Of a stretch of DNA of 64,000 bases, positions 50,461 to 59,747 are shown one piece after another. Below the pieces are notes generated by a model. That model was not told where the DNA came from. It worked only from the letters and a program-made list of their open reading frames with translations, and made no database searches. The position numbers and the translations under genes are program-made. How positions within the stretch are numbered: position 1 is the stretch's first letter; every line of letters starts with the position of its first letter. The stretch is from CAVPDE01 sp964580575 (lineage in GTDB: Bacteria; Desulfobacterota; DSM-4660; Desulfatiglandales; HGW-15): positions 1 to 64,000 of the forward strand of contig CAZOLJ010000004.1 in assembly GCA_964580575.1 (NCBI GenBank), in the 5' to 3' direction.

Positions 50461-52287
50461 TTACGTTTCCTTTATTTCACCGGTGAATTTCAGCAATTGC
50501 CTTTTGTAGTACTCCACGTTCTCTCTTGCAAGACTTATCGCCTCTTGGATCGTCTCGGCAGCCTCCCGGGCAAACCCGTTGGCATAGAGAGCCTCGGCCA
50601 GGGTATCGAGAAACACGGGCAACCTCTCAAGGGCCACGGCCCTGTGCGCCAGGGCAAGGGCTTTCTTCTTGTCGCGCAGCTCCGGCTCCTCCGCGGTCAC
50701 GAGGATCCACGCCAGGTTGTTGAGAGCAATGGGCTGGTTCTCATCGAGGCTCAGAACCCGCTCGTAGAGCCTGATGGTTTCCCGGATTTCTCCTCTCTTG
50801 TGGTAGAACATGGCAAGCCTTTGCAGGAGAACCACATCGCTGGGATTCTTCACCAGGTGTTCGTAAAGGGCCTCTTCTTCCCACTCGTTGAACAGCCTTT
50901 CCTTGAGGGGGCTGACGTTCAGGAAATACGCGAGGCTGATCATCGCCGCAAGATAAAGGGCGAAGCAGACGCCGACAAACCGATTGTGCTTCCTGACCAA
51001 GCCGGGGTCCCTGAGAAATTTCCACAGCCATTCCACTCTCTGCCTGATGCTGAAATGGTGCCAGCTCGGCAAATCGCGTATCTTCCCGCTCAGGATGGCG
51101 ATCGTCTCCAGGGAGCTTATGGTCTGGCCAGGACCTCCCATCATGAGGGCGGAATAGAGGTCTGCCTGGCGCTCGAAGTGGCGCATGAAGAAACCCATGA
51201 CATAGCGGAAATAGACGATCATGCTGACGAGGATCGGCAGGGCCAGCACAAAGTACAGGAAGCTGGCATCCGCCGAGGCGCCCGTCCTGAAGATATCCAT
51301 CAGGAAGGGCCGCGTTGAGAGCCATAGGGCAAAAAAGTCCCAAAGGCCTGTGGAGACCACCGCGAACCCGATGAAGAACACGAGGTAGAAGAAGAAGTGC
51401 CGGTACCGGGCATGGCCCATTTCATGGGCGAGTACGGCTTTCAGCTCCTCCAAGGACAGGAGGTCCATGAGGGATTCGGTGATGAGGAGGTATCGAAAAC
51501 GGGGCACCATGCCCATGATGCCTGCGGTCATCATCCTGCCTTCAAAGATGGGCCACCTCAGAAGTTCCTGGTACTTGAATTTCTTTTCTTCGAGAAAACT
51601 CTTCAAGGCATTTACTTTTTCAGAGGGAAGGAACGGCCTGCATCCCCACCAGTAGCGGATCAGGCCGGGCATGAAGATCATGAGAACGAAAAGGAAAAGG
51701 GAAAAGAAGACGGCCTCTCCCTCGGGCCTGTTCAGGAGAGACTGAAGGCTCCTCCAGGAACTCAGAAAGATCAGGTCATAGATCAGGGTGAGCAGGACCC
51801 AGGGGAACAGGACAGGCACGTTGAGCTTCAGGCTGGAGACGATGTAGGACCTGCGGGTGATCCCTGTATGAAAGGTGCGATCGTAAACAGGAAAGGCGAA
51901 ATACCAGATGGTCGCCTGGTAGGCGATGAACAGAAGGACCGCCAGAACACCCTGGAGCACGGAAAAGGACCGGATGAAAGGAACCACCTGAAGCCAGGTC
52001 TTGATGTGAAAGAGGTGGACGTCAAGGGCGAACAGAAAGATCGCCAGCACGGAGAAGCGGAACACCAGAGAATGATACTGCTCCGCAGAGGAAGCCGTCT
52101 CTCTTTCCGGTTCAGCGATGGGACGGAGGAGGCGCTGAAATCCCCACCGGCAGTAGGCCGCAAAGATCCCCCAGGTGGTAACCAGCATGATCAGCGTATA
52201 CCAAAGGGAATCTTCGGGAACCCCTCTCTGCTGGCTGATGCTCAGGATGAGGAGAACAAGGATGAAGTAGAGGACGTTGTTGAACAT
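50461..52287 (-). CDS. M48-family membrane metallopeptidase with TPR tail
   Basis: This is a 608-residue protein. About six TM segments fill residues 1-215. The gluzincin motif H-E-M-G-H lies near 288, with E-R-Q-A-D as the third-ligand motif about 90 residues on. Two or three more TMs follow. The last about 130 residues form TPR-like helices (L-L-Q-R-L-A-M-F-Y-H-K-R-G-E, A-L-N-N-L-A-W-I-L). M48 peptidases such as HtpX and Ste24 remove damaged or specific membrane proteins. The fused TPRs may recruit substrates. It has TraB-type and RNase G neighbours on the same strand. Confidence 0.88.
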   Translation of the reverse strand: MFNNVLYFILVLLILSISQQRGVPEDSLWYTLIMLVTTWGIFAAYCRWGFQRLLRPIAEPERETASSAEQYHSLVFRFSVLAIFLFALDVHLFHIKTWLQVVPFIRSFSVLQGVLAVLLFIAYQATIWYFAFPVYDRTFHTGITRRSYIVSSLKLNVPVLFPWVLLTLIYDLIFLSSWRSLQSLLNRPEGEAVFFSLFLFVLMIFMPGLIRYWWGCRPFLPSEKVNALKSFLEEKKFKYQELLRWPIFEGRMMTAGIMGMVPRFRYLLITESLMDLLSLEELKAVLAHEMGHARYRHFFFYLVFFIGFAVVSTGLWDFFALWLSTRPFLMDIFRTGASADASFLYFVLALPILVSMIVYFRYVMGFFMRHFERQADLYSALMMGGPGQTISSLETIAILSGKIRDLPSWHHFSIRQRVEWLWKFLRDPGLVRKHNRFVGVCFALYLAAMISLAYFLNVSPLKERLFNEWEEEALYEHLVKNPSDVVLLQRLAMFYHKRGEIRETIRLYERVLSLDENQPIALNNLAWILVTAEEPELRDKKKALALAHRAVALERLPVFLDTLAEALYANGFAREAAETIQEAISLARENVEYYKRQLLKFTGEIKET

Positions 52288-52355
52288 GCCGCTTGTGTCC
52301 TGCTGGGGGATCTGCCTCTTTCACCAGTAGAGGCACCGGAGAGCACAGAGATGTC

Positions 52356-52385
52356 TTCGCCTATCGGGAGATACCGATAGGCGAA
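52356..52385. repeat. Perfect 12-bp inverted repeat upstream of the M48 gene
   Basis: TTCGCCTATCGG (52356-52367) and CCGATAGGCGAA (52374-52385) flank a 6-base loop. No T-tract follows on either strand, so it is not an intrinsic terminator. The distance to the M48 start (52287) suits an operator or leader hairpin. Confidence 0.8.
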
Positions 52386-52441
52386 AAGAACTCCATGCAA
52401 ACATTAAAACAATTTCTAGCTGTGCTGTTTATCACTCAAAT

Positions 52442-52482
52442 TATTCTTCTTCTGTGTGTCCTCTGCGTCTCTGTGGTGAGTC
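52442..52482. repeat. Word-repeat spacer (CTGTGTGTCCTCTGCGTCTCTGTGG)
   Basis: Alternating words (TCTGTGTG, TCCTCTGCG, TCTCTGTGG) fill the gap between the M48 start region and the RNase G stop. A partial complement (GAGAGCACAGAG) lies at 52339-52350. Confidence 0.6.
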
Positions 52483-52484
52483 TA

Positions 52485-53984
52485 CTAGGCGGCCGGTTCG
52501 GTCTGGGACGGCGCGAATTCCAGTTTCCCTCCTCCAGGCGGCATGAAAGGATCGGCATGGAGAAGGATGGTCACGCTGTAGCGCTTTTCGATGTCGGCCA
52601 GTTCCTTCCTCTTCTTGTTCTGGAGGTATCCGGCCACATCCACCGAAAGGGTTCCCTCCACCTTGCTCACATTCCCCTTTGAGACGCCCATAAGAATTCG
52701 GCGGAGATAAGAGACTGCCGCGGACTCCACGGAAATCACGATGCCCCGGCCGTCGCACGCACGGCAGATCTGATAGCTCTTGGACTCGATGGAGGGCCTC
52801 AACCTCTGGCGGGAGAGTTCCATGAGCCCGAATTTGGAAATATGAGAGGTGTCCACCTTGGCCCGGTCTTTTTTCAGTTCCTCCCGGAGCACCTTCTCCA
52901 CCTCTCTCACGTGCTTGGATTCCCTCATGTCAATGAAATCGATGACGATCAAGCCGCCCAAGTCCCTCAATCTCAACTGTCTTGCGATCTCCCTGGCCGC
53001 CTCCAGGTTGGTGTTGAAGATCATGGTCTCCGTGTCGCTTCCGGTCTTTCCCCGACCGGAGTTCACATCAATGGAGATCAGCGCCTCGGTCGGGCTGAGC
53101 ACAATGGACCCGCCGTGTTTGAGGTAAACTTTGTTCCCATAGATGCTCTCGATCTGATCCTCGATTTCGTACTGATCAAAGAGGGGCCGCGTATCTTCAT
53201 AGAGTTTCACCTTCTCCTGGTCCCTGGGGGAGATGATCTTCATGTACTCCTGGATCTTCGCGTAGGTTTCCCGGTCATCCACCAGGATCTCGTTAATGTC
53301 GCTGTTGTACGAGTCCCGGAGCGTTCGGAAACACAGATCCTGTTCCTTGTGAATGAGAGAGAGGGACGGCGCCTCCGGCACCCTTTCCCTCACGGTCTTC
53401 CACATTCTCACCAGTCGGGTCACATCTTTGGAGAGCTCCCGCTTGCTCTGGCCCGCAGCCACGGTCCGCACAATGTAGCCGAGATCCTCGGGCAGCTTGA
53501 GCTGGACCATGAAGGCCTTGAGCCTCTCCCGCTCCTCTTCGTTCTCGATCTTTCGAGAAACGCCGTTGATCGTGCGGCCGGGCGTCAGGACAATGAACCG
53601 ACCGGCAAGCGAGATGTAGGTGGTGAGCTGGGCCCCTTTGTGGCCCGGCATTTCCTTGATCACCTGAACCAGCAGGTCCTGGCCCTTTTTGAGGGCTTTT
53701 TCAATAGGCGGGTAATTCTGGTCCCTCCAGGAGGAAAGATCCATGTGGTAGTATTCCGGGTGAATGTCCGTCATGCCCAGGAATCCGTTCCGGTCTGTGC
53801 CGAAGTCGACAAAACACGCTTGAAGCTTTGGTTCGACCCGTTCCACCACCGCCTTGTAGATGTTTCCCACCTTTTGCTCGGCCGTGGACGTTTCGATCTG
53901 GAACGCATCGAGCGTTCCGTCCTTGAGAAAGGCGATCCTGTACTCTTCGGGGTCAACGGCATTGATCAGCATGGTTGTTTTCAT
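52485..53984 (-). CDS. rng: Ribonuclease G/E family endoribonuclease
   Basis: This is a 499-residue RNase G. It has an S1-like domain (V-G-N-I-Y-K-A-V-V-E-R-V-E-P, A-C-F-V-D-F-G, G-F-L-G), a central 5'-sensor/RNase H-like region, and DNase I-like catalytic Asp residues in L-I-S-I-D-V-N-S-G-R and V-I-D-F-I-D-M-R. The zinc-link is C-R-A-C-D-G-R-G. There is no long RNase E-type tail. It matures rRNA and degrades mRNA. Its start overlaps the upstream gene by four bases, tying it to the activase pair. Confidence 0.94.
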   Translation of the reverse strand: MKTTMLINAVDPEEYRIAFLKDGTLDAFQIETSTAEQKVGNIYKAVVERVEPKLQACFVDFGTDRNGFLGMTDIHPEYYHMDLSSWRDQNYPPIEKALKKGQDLLVQVIKEMPGHKGAQLTTYISLAGRFIVLTPGRTINGVSRKIENEEERERLKAFMVQLKLPEDLGYIVRTVAAGQSKRELSKDVTRLVRMWKTVRERVPEAPSLSLIHKEQDLCFRTLRDSYNSDINEILVDDRETYAKIQEYMKIISPRDQEKVKLYEDTRPLFDQYEIEDQIESIYGNKVYLKHGGSIVLSPTEALISIDVNSGRGKTGSDTETMIFNTNLEAAREIARQLRLRDLGGLIVIDFIDMRESKHVREVEKVLREELKKDRAKVDTSHISKFGLMELSRQRLRPSIESKSYQICRACDGRGIVISVESAAVSYLRRILMGVSKGNVSKVEGTLSVDVAGYLQNKKRKELADIEKRYSVTILLHADPFMPPGGGKLEFAPSQTEPAA

Positions 53985-55339
53985 GAGCTTCCATTTCTTC
54001 CATGACGTTTGAAGTGCTGCTGCGCCTGGTACATAAAGGTCCGGATGGCCGCTTCCCGGCCGGGTTGAAAAGAGCCGTCATAAGGCGTGTCCAGGTAGGG
54101 AACTTTCTTCTGATTCATGATGGGTCTGATGATGGACGACGTGACGGTGCTGGGCATGCAGGTGAAAGGGTACACATTGACCACCCCGTTATAGCCCTGA
54201 TGCACATACTCGAGGATCCCAGGAATACTGAGACAGGCTTCGGTCCCCACGTCAAAGGAGTAAATTTTTTCTTTCCCCAGGATCCGGTCTAGGTGATGGA
54301 TCCGGTGATCCTCCGCCAGGTCCAGAAGAGGCCTCACCCTCTTGTACACCTGATCCTGCCGGTAGTGCTGGTACGAGAGGTCCACACCGTAGGAGAGGAT
54401 CTTCTTGAGGGAGTCCCTGATGCGGCTCACCCGGAGCAGCTTGAGGCTCAGACGAAGACCGATCTTTGCCTCTCTCATCCGGTCATAGGTCGTGTAATTG
54501 ACCCACTCGGCAATGGATGCGTTGACCACCTCTGCCCCGTGTTTTTCCAGCAGCCGGATCACCTCCTGATTGGCCTGGACGTGGGTTCTCAGGTAGATCT
54601 CGCCCACAATTCCCACCAGGGGCTTCCGTGGAATGCCGGGGTCAATGATTTTCTTCCCTTCCCGGATGATTTCCGCGAGCTTGTCGAGAATTCGCTCAAA
54701 ATCCTTGCTCGAACCGTACCGCTCAAAAGCATCGGCCATGGTGTGGCTGGCTCTTTCAATGAATTCGTCCGCCCTTCCCTTCTGCTTCTCATAGGGTCTC
54801 ACTCGCCAGAGCAGCCGGTCGAGCACATCCGCCACCACCACCGAGAAATAACCGACCTTTCGAAATTCCCTCGTCTGCTCTTCGTCGAACATTCCGTCCA
54901 GGGCATAGGAGTTTTTCGAAGTGAGAGATCCGATTTTGAGGCTCTCCAGTTCGGGAAAAGAGTCCAGCACAATGCGCTGGTACTTGTTGTACATGCCGAA
55001 ACGGCAGGGCCCTTCCGCTTGGGGCATGAAGTAAATGTAGCGGTCCGGATCAAAATCCTCGCCCAACCTTTCCTTCTCTTTTTTGAGAAACAGCAGGATA
55101 TCGCCTGTGGTCACCTGGCACGGGAAACATTCTTTGCCGGAGGTGAAGGCTTTTCCAAGATCCAGGCCTTCGTAAGTGTCCATGAGCACGGCGTTGACCC
55201 CGAAACTCCTGAAGGCCCCTGCCAGAAGAAGCCCGCCGATCCGGTTCATCTGGGGAATGAGGAAAGTTTTGTCTTTCAGCCTGAAGGCCCCGACGTTTTC
55301 CGACAGGGAACGAAAGGTTTGTTGGGTTTCTGCTTCCAT
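53981..55339 (-). CDS. Acyl-CoA dehydratase activase-related protein (COG3581-like)
   Basis: This protein of about 452 residues reads from ATG 55339, eight bases after the activase stop, with GAGG overlapping that stop. It has Cys residues in G-K-E-C-F-P-C-Q-V-T-T-G-D, a conserved F-M-P-Q-A-E-G-P-C-R-F-G-M-Y and V-Y-P-F-T-C-M-P-S. These match the module usually fused to the C-terminus of the large 2-hydroxyacyl-CoA dehydratase activases. The Cys clusters suggest an iron-sulfur site. It acts presumably with the next protein. No dehydratase subunits are adjacent, so the target enzyme is unknown. Confidence 0.8.
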   Translation of the reverse strand: MEAETQQTFRSLSENVGAFRLKDKTFLIPQMNRIGGLLLAGAFRSFGVNAVLMDTYEGLDLGKAFTSGKECFPCQVTTGDILLFLKKEKERLGEDFDPDRYIYFMPQAEGPCRFGMYNKYQRIVLDSFPELESLKIGSLTSKNSYALDGMFDEEQTREFRKVGYFSVVVADVLDRLLWRVRPYEKQKGRADEFIERASHTMADAFERYGSSKDFERILDKLAEIIREGKKIIDPGIPRKPLVGIVGEIYLRTHVQANQEVIRLLEKHGAEVVNASIAEWVNYTTYDRMREAKIGLRLSLKLLRVSRIRDSLKKILSYGVDLSYQHYRQDQVYKRVRPLLDLAEDHRIHHLDRILGKEKIYSFDVGTEACLSIPGILEYVHQGYNGVVNVYPFTCMPSTVTSSIIRPIMNQKKVPYLDTPYDGSFQPGREAAIRTFMYQAQQHFKRHGRNGSS

Positions 55340-55346
55340 GGTCGCC

Positions 55347-58300
55347 TCAGTTGGATACTTCCAGATACACAAAAGACTCGTTTCCGAGCTTCTGCATGGT
55401 GTTTTCGATCACATTCCGAAAGGCTTCGAGTCGCGTCATCACCCCGGCCACGGCGCTGTGCTCGTCGAGTTCGAGGATCAGATAAGGTTTCTCCTGCATG
55501 ATGAACTTGTAAAAGTGTTCGATAAAGGAATCGGCGCCGCAGCTGAAATTGGTCATGTGGAGCCCGAAGAAATTGGGCCGGCTCCTGATGAATTTGCTAA
55601 CGCGGAGGACTTGCGCGCCAAGACCCCAGTACATGTTCGGGAAGTCGCTGAGATCAATCGACGCGGTGTCGATGAACTCCATGGGCGTGGCCGCGACCCC
55701 GATCTTCGCCAGGTTCTGCCCCAGTCTCAAATTCAGCCTTTCGTCGTAAAGAAGGTAAGGCCTGCCCGTGACCACCACCATGGGCTCTAACGGATCATGG
55801 CTTTCCAGAACCGCTTTTCCCTTTCGGATCAGGTCCTGCGTAAACCGGTTCTGCTTGTCCCAGGCCGACTCCAGGGCCTCCCTGATCTGGCGCCGGCTCC
55901 GTCCCAGTTTGTCACCGATCTGCTCCGTCAACTCCAGGGCGAGCGTGGGGAGGTCATACTTGAGATGGAGTACCGGATTCAGGACTCGCCCCATGTTCAG
56001 ATCAAGAGCCGCCCTCACCATGTATTGATTCGCTTGCACCAGGGGACAGAAAAATCCTGTTTCCTGCTCCCTCGGCGTCGGCATGTTCACGATGCTGGGA
56101 AGGAAAAGAAACCGCGTCTTTCCCGCGAGCGCTTTCACGTGGCCGTGGGACACCTTGATCGGGTAGCAGGTCTCCGCGGTCATGGATTCAATCCCGGAGC
56201 TCGAAATCTGGCTGTTGGTGGAAGGCGTCAGAACCAGACGATACCCGAGCCTGTCGAAAAAGTGAGCCCACATCACGCCGGTCTGCAGCGTGTACAGGGC
56301 TCGCTGCATTCCCACCGTCGGCCGGCCCTCTACCTCCATCAGAGGCTTCTCCTCGAGCTCCTCGAACACTCCCGATAAGGCACGGGCCCACATCTCCTCG
56401 CGGACCTTGAAAAGGTTTTCCTGTTTCTTTCCCTTGCCCCGGATCACCTCATACCGGCCGCACTCGCCTCCCCAAACGCTCTTGCGGCCGTCAAAGTCGT
56501 AGATCTTGAGCTTGCACTGGTTGTGGCAGTTGGCATCCGCCGTGCAGACCTTCTCCGCATAGTCCATCTGGTCCTCGATGGCGCTGGCCAGACCTCGGAA
56601 AGCGCTCTTTTCTCTTTTCTCCAGGCTGATCTTCTCCTGGAGACACACAGCCGCCCCAAAGGCGCCGAGCACCTCCCTGTGCTTCGGGACGATCAGCCCC
56701 CGGCCCAGCACATCTTCAAAGGCAGCCACCACCCCCTTATTGAGCGACGGCCCGCCCAGAAACATGACTCTTTCGCCGATCTTCCTCTTTCCCACAACCC
56801 GGTTGAGATAGTTGTGCACAATGGCGTAACAGAGGCCTCCGATGAGATCTTCTCTGTCTACGCCCTTCTGGTGGTAGGACACCAGGTCCGACTCCATGAA
56901 CACCGTGCAGCGCTCGGCCAGCTTTACGGGCCGGTCAGAGGACAGGGCGATTTCCTGAAACTCGCCCACGATGTTGATTCCGTGCTTGTTGGCCAGTTCG
57001 TGGAGAAAGCTCCCTGTGCCTGCGGCACAGACCTTGTTCATGTCAAAGTCCAGGGGATTGGCGTTGCTGATGGAGATGTACTTGGAATCCTGCCCCCCGA
57101 TTTCGAAGATCGTGTCAATGGCGCGATCGATCTCGACAGCGCCCCGGGCATGAGCCGTGATCTCATCGATGATCAGATCCGCGTTCAGAAAGTCGCCCAC
57201 CACATTTCTCCCTGAGCCGGTCGTGGCAACGCCCAGGATCTCCACGCGGTCTCCAAGCCCGTCGGAGATTCTTTTCAGAAGCTTCTGCGTGACTTCAATG
57301 GGTTTGCCCTGCGTGTGAACATAGCGCTTGTCGATAATCTGCCGATCTTCCGTGACCAACGCGTACTTCGTTGTCGTAGAACCGATGTCGATTCCCAGAT
57401 ACACAGGCATTCTTTTGCTGAAGGCCAGCCGGGGCAACTCATTGTCTTCAGGGAAACGAGTCTCCTTGATCTCGAGCTTCGCCGCAATGGGAAGTTTCTC
57501 TTGATCCGCCTCTTCTCCGGCCCTCAGCGCCTCCAGGTTCAGACGATTCTCAACCCCCATCTCCAGCGCGTGGAGTGCCACCCCCAGGGCTGCCGCCGAG
57601 GTATTGTGGGGCGGCACAAGCAACCCGGGGAAATAGGCCCTGAAGGCCCTCACCTGCAGTTCATTGAGCGAAAGGCCTCCGATAAAGAGGATCGGGTTTT
57701 CCAGGGTCCGGTTGGAAACGATGGTGCTCATGTAGTTTCTGGCATTCCCCACATGAAGGCCGTAGATGATGTCCTGGAGCCTTTCCCCCTTGTTCTGGAG
57801 ATGAATCATGTCCGACTTGGTGAACACCGTGCACCGGCAGGCCACGTTGGCCGGTTTGCCGCTCTGGAGGCCCAGGGCGATGAAGTCCGCCAAAATACGG
57901 TCGATCTGATTCTGGGAGCCGTCTTTTTCAGAAGAGTAGATGGAGGTGGCCAGTCTTTGCGCCTGCTGATCAATAAAGGAACCGGTGCCGGACGCACAGG
58001 GGCCGTTGGTATTGAAGTATTCGATTTCCCATCCCCTTGAATCGTGATGGATTTGAAACAGAGCCGTGTCCTGGCCTCCCATGCTGATGATCGTTCTCGC
58101 ATCCGGTTTCAGGAACAGGGAGCCCAGCACCTGGCTGATGGTCTCAAACTCGTAGAAGCCTCCCAGCCGTTCGCCGATCTTCTGTCCGTGATTTCCCGTA
58201 AACGCAAAGGCCTGTATGCGCTCATGCCCCAGCCTTCCCTGAAGGTCCTGAATCAGGGCTAAGACTTCTTCCGCCACCTTGCCCATGTGACGTTTGTAAG

Positions 58301-58400
58301 GGGCCTCATAAACGATTTTCTTGTCCTGAGTGATGACGATCGCGTTGAGACTGACCGAGCCTGCATCGATTCCCACGTAGTAACTGTCGCTTTGCATCAT
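55347..58400 (-). CDS. Tandem BadF/BcrA-type acyl-CoA dehydratase activase with DUF2229
   Basis: This is a 1017-residue protein with two ASKHA ATPase domains: G-I-D-A-G-S-V-S near residue 9 and G-I-D-I-G-S-T-T-T-K near 330. Each has the Fe-S Cys segment (C-A-S-G-T-G-S-F and C-A-A-G-T-G-S-F) and A-x-R-C-T-V-F. A Cys-rich linker (C-T-A-D-A-N-C-H-N-Q-C) precedes the DUF2229-type C-terminal domain. Such activases use ATP to drive one-electron reduction of a dehydratase/reductase partner in anaerobes. Homologues are often about 1400 residues with the COG3581 module fused; here that module is the next gene. It leads the activase-COG3581-rng run. Confidence 0.88.
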   Translation of the reverse strand: MMQSDSYYVGIDAGSVSLNAIVITQDKKIVYEAPYKRHMGKVAEEVLALIQDLQGRLGHERIQAFAFTGNHGQKIGERLGGFYEFETISQVLGSLFLKPDARTIISMGGQDTALFQIHHDSRGWEIEYFNTNGPCASGTGSFIDQQAQRLATSIYSSEKDGSQNQIDRILADFIALGLQSGKPANVACRCTVFTKSDMIHLQNKGERLQDIIYGLHVGNARNYMSTIVSNRTLENPILFIGGLSLNELQVRAFRAYFPGLLVPPHNTSAAALGVALHALEMGVENRLNLEALRAGEEADQEKLPIAAKLEIKETRFPEDNELPRLAFSKRMPVYLGIDIGSTTTKYALVTEDRQIIDKRYVHTQGKPIEVTQKLLKRISDGLGDRVEILGVATTGSGRNVVGDFLNADLIIDEITAHARGAVEIDRAIDTIFEIGGQDSKYISISNANPLDFDMNKVCAAGTGSFLHELANKHGINIVGEFQEIALSSDRPVKLAERCTVFMESDLVSYHQKGVDREDLIGGLCYAIVHNYLNRVVGKRKIGERVMFLGGPSLNKGVVAAFEDVLGRGLIVPKHREVLGAFGAAVCLQEKISLEKREKSAFRGLASAIEDQMDYAEKVCTADANCHNQCKLKIYDFDGRKSVWGGECGRYEVIRGKGKKQENLFKVREEMWARALSGVFEELEEKPLMEVEGRPTVGMQRALYTLQTGVMWAHFFDRLGYRLVLTPSTNSQISSSGIESMTAETCYPIKVSHGHVKALAGKTRFLFLPSIVNMPTPREQETGFFCPLVQANQYMVRAALDLNMGRVLNPVLHLKYDLPTLALELTEQIGDKLGRSRRQIREALESAWDKQNRFTQDLIRKGKAVLESHDPLEPMVVVTGRPYLLYDERLNLRLGQNLAKIGVAATPMEFIDTASIDLSDFPNMYWGLGAQVLRVSKFIRSRPNFFGLHMTNFSCGADSFIEHFYKFIMQEKPYLILELDEHSAVAGVMTRLEAFRNVIENTMQKLGNESFVYLEVSN

Positions 58401-58600
58401 TTTTCCTATTCCGCCTCTAAGGACCTGTTAGGAAATAACCTGTACGATCTCGCTGGGATCTGCATTCATGCTGAGGTATCGAAGCATGAGCGGGGCGTTC
58501 ACCCTTCGATACCCCGTCGCCTCTGGCGCCGCCGAAGGCGGGTAAACCTCAGGGCGAACGGTTGCACCATGTGTTCGTCGAGGTGATTCCCCAACAAGCC
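58401..58600. repeat. Repeat spacer with nested inverted repeat
   Basis: GGTATCGAAG (58475-58484) pairs with CTTCGATACC (58504-58513), and outside it CTGAGGT (58471-58477) pairs with ACCTCAG (58546-58552). CGCCGAAGGCG-type short hairpins lie between. This resembles a dispersed intergenic element. No gene is present. Confidence 0.65.
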
Positions 58601-59515
58601 CTACCCCGTGTAGTAATCTTTCCCAATATGGGTCTGTAAGCGAAGTTCTCCGTTGTGCACCAAAGCCTTCACGGTTTTGTCCACCTCAGAGAGAGGGGCA
58701 TCCAGCGCCCCTGCCACATCTTCGACCGTGACCGGCCTCCGCCTCGCCATTTCGAGGACCGCAGCCGATAGGGTCCCCTGAAAGTGCTGCTTTTCCTTTA
58801 TCGGTGCCGTGGCGATGATTTCCGCACATTCACCGAAAACTCTCTTTATATACTCAAGTTTTTTTCTGTCAAGGGGGATGGCCTTTGCATTTGCCGGCGG
58901 CCTGACCACCGTGTTCAAATGGACTCTGTCCGGAGCGATCTCCAGAACCCCTTGTCTCAGCGCTTCGATTTCTTCATCCCTGTCATTGAACCCGGCCAGG
59001 AGCATGACCTCAATGAAGAGCTGTCCCCTGAAGGTTTTTCTCAGGCTTTTCAAACCAGAAAGGAGGCTAGCGACATTCAGCTTGTCGTGGGGTTGATGGA
59101 TTGCACGATAAGTCTCCTCCCGCACTGTGGAGAGAGTGGGCATGACCATGTCCGCTTTCAGCAGCCCTTCCCTGACCTCGGGCCGGTACAAAAGCGATCC
59201 ATTGGTCAGCACGGCCACCTTCGCTGCGGTCCTTTCTTTGACATAGGCGATGAGCTGACCGAGGCCAACGTGAAGAGTCGGCTCACCCGAGCCTGAGAAG
59301 GTCACGTAATCCGGCTGTACCTTGGCCAGGGTTTCATCCAGTTCAGCAATGACTGCCTCCACGGGCACATAAGCGGATGGCTCGATCTCCTTGCATGTCG
59401 TCTTTCCGATCTGGCAATACAGGCAGTCATAGGAACAGGTCTTGGGAGGGATCAAATCGACCCCTAAAGAAAGCCCTAATCGCCTGGACGGCACGGGGCC
59501 GAAAAGGTACTTCAC
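58601..59515 (-). CDS. Radical SAM protein with C-terminal winged-helix-like region
   Basis: This 304-residue radical SAM enzyme has the [4Fe-4S] motif C-S-Y-D-C-L-Y-C near residue 28, S-G-S-G-E-P-T-L (SAM-binding G-G-E-P equivalent), and L-T-N-G-S-L. The C-terminal about 60 residues look like a small helix-turn-helix (V-T-V-E-D-V-A-G-A-L-D-A-P-L-S-E-V). The start K-Y-L-F-G-P-V-P-S-R-R-L-G-x-S-L-G-V-D is typical of a widespread uncharacterised family (COG0731-like). The substrate is unknown. It stands alone between repeat spacers. Confidence 0.87.
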   Translation of the reverse strand: MKYLFGPVPSRRLGLSLGVDLIPPKTCSYDCLYCQIGKTTCKEIEPSAYVPVEAVIAELDETLAKVQPDYVTFSGSGEPTLHVGLGQLIAYVKERTAAKVAVLTNGSLLYRPEVREGLLKADMVMPTLSTVREETYRAIHQPHDKLNVASLLSGLKSLRKTFRGQLFIEVMLLAGFNDRDEEIEALRQGVLEIAPDRVHLNTVVRPPANAKAIPLDRKKLEYIKRVFGECAEIIATAPIKEKQHFQGTLSAAVLEMARRRPVTVEDVAGALDAPLSEVDKTVKALVHNGELRLQTHIGKDYYTG

Positions 59516-59747
59516 GAAACACGCTCCTCGATCGTTAGGCTAGTGATTGAATATATACACGCTACCAGTGGGTTACCAGTAGTCCATTGTCCGTGGTCCA
59601 TTGTCCGTTGACCGGAGTCCGTGGCGACCGCCGACGGCTGACCGCTGAGTAGGGTATTTTCTTCCTGTCACTTGTCTCTTGTTCCTTATCACTGGTTTTC
59701 CCAACTTGAGGCATTTTAGGCACTTTAGTTCGCTTTAGGCATTTCTT
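59516..59747. repeat. Word-repeat spacer (GTCCATTGTCCGT family)
   Basis: GTCCATTGTCCGT occurs twice in tandem (59582-59594 and 59596-59608), followed by variants (TGACCGGAGTCCGTGG, GACGGCTGACCGCTGA). A GTCACTTGTCTCTTG word (about 59668) echoes the 24074 family. No gene is present. Confidence 0.75.

Noticed and set aside
49798..51318. 506-codon plus-strand frame across the TraB and M48 genes
   Set aside because: Both minus-strand genes show clear motifs (G-T-A-H-I-S, H-E-M-G-H). The plus frame spans two genes and has no recognisable domain.
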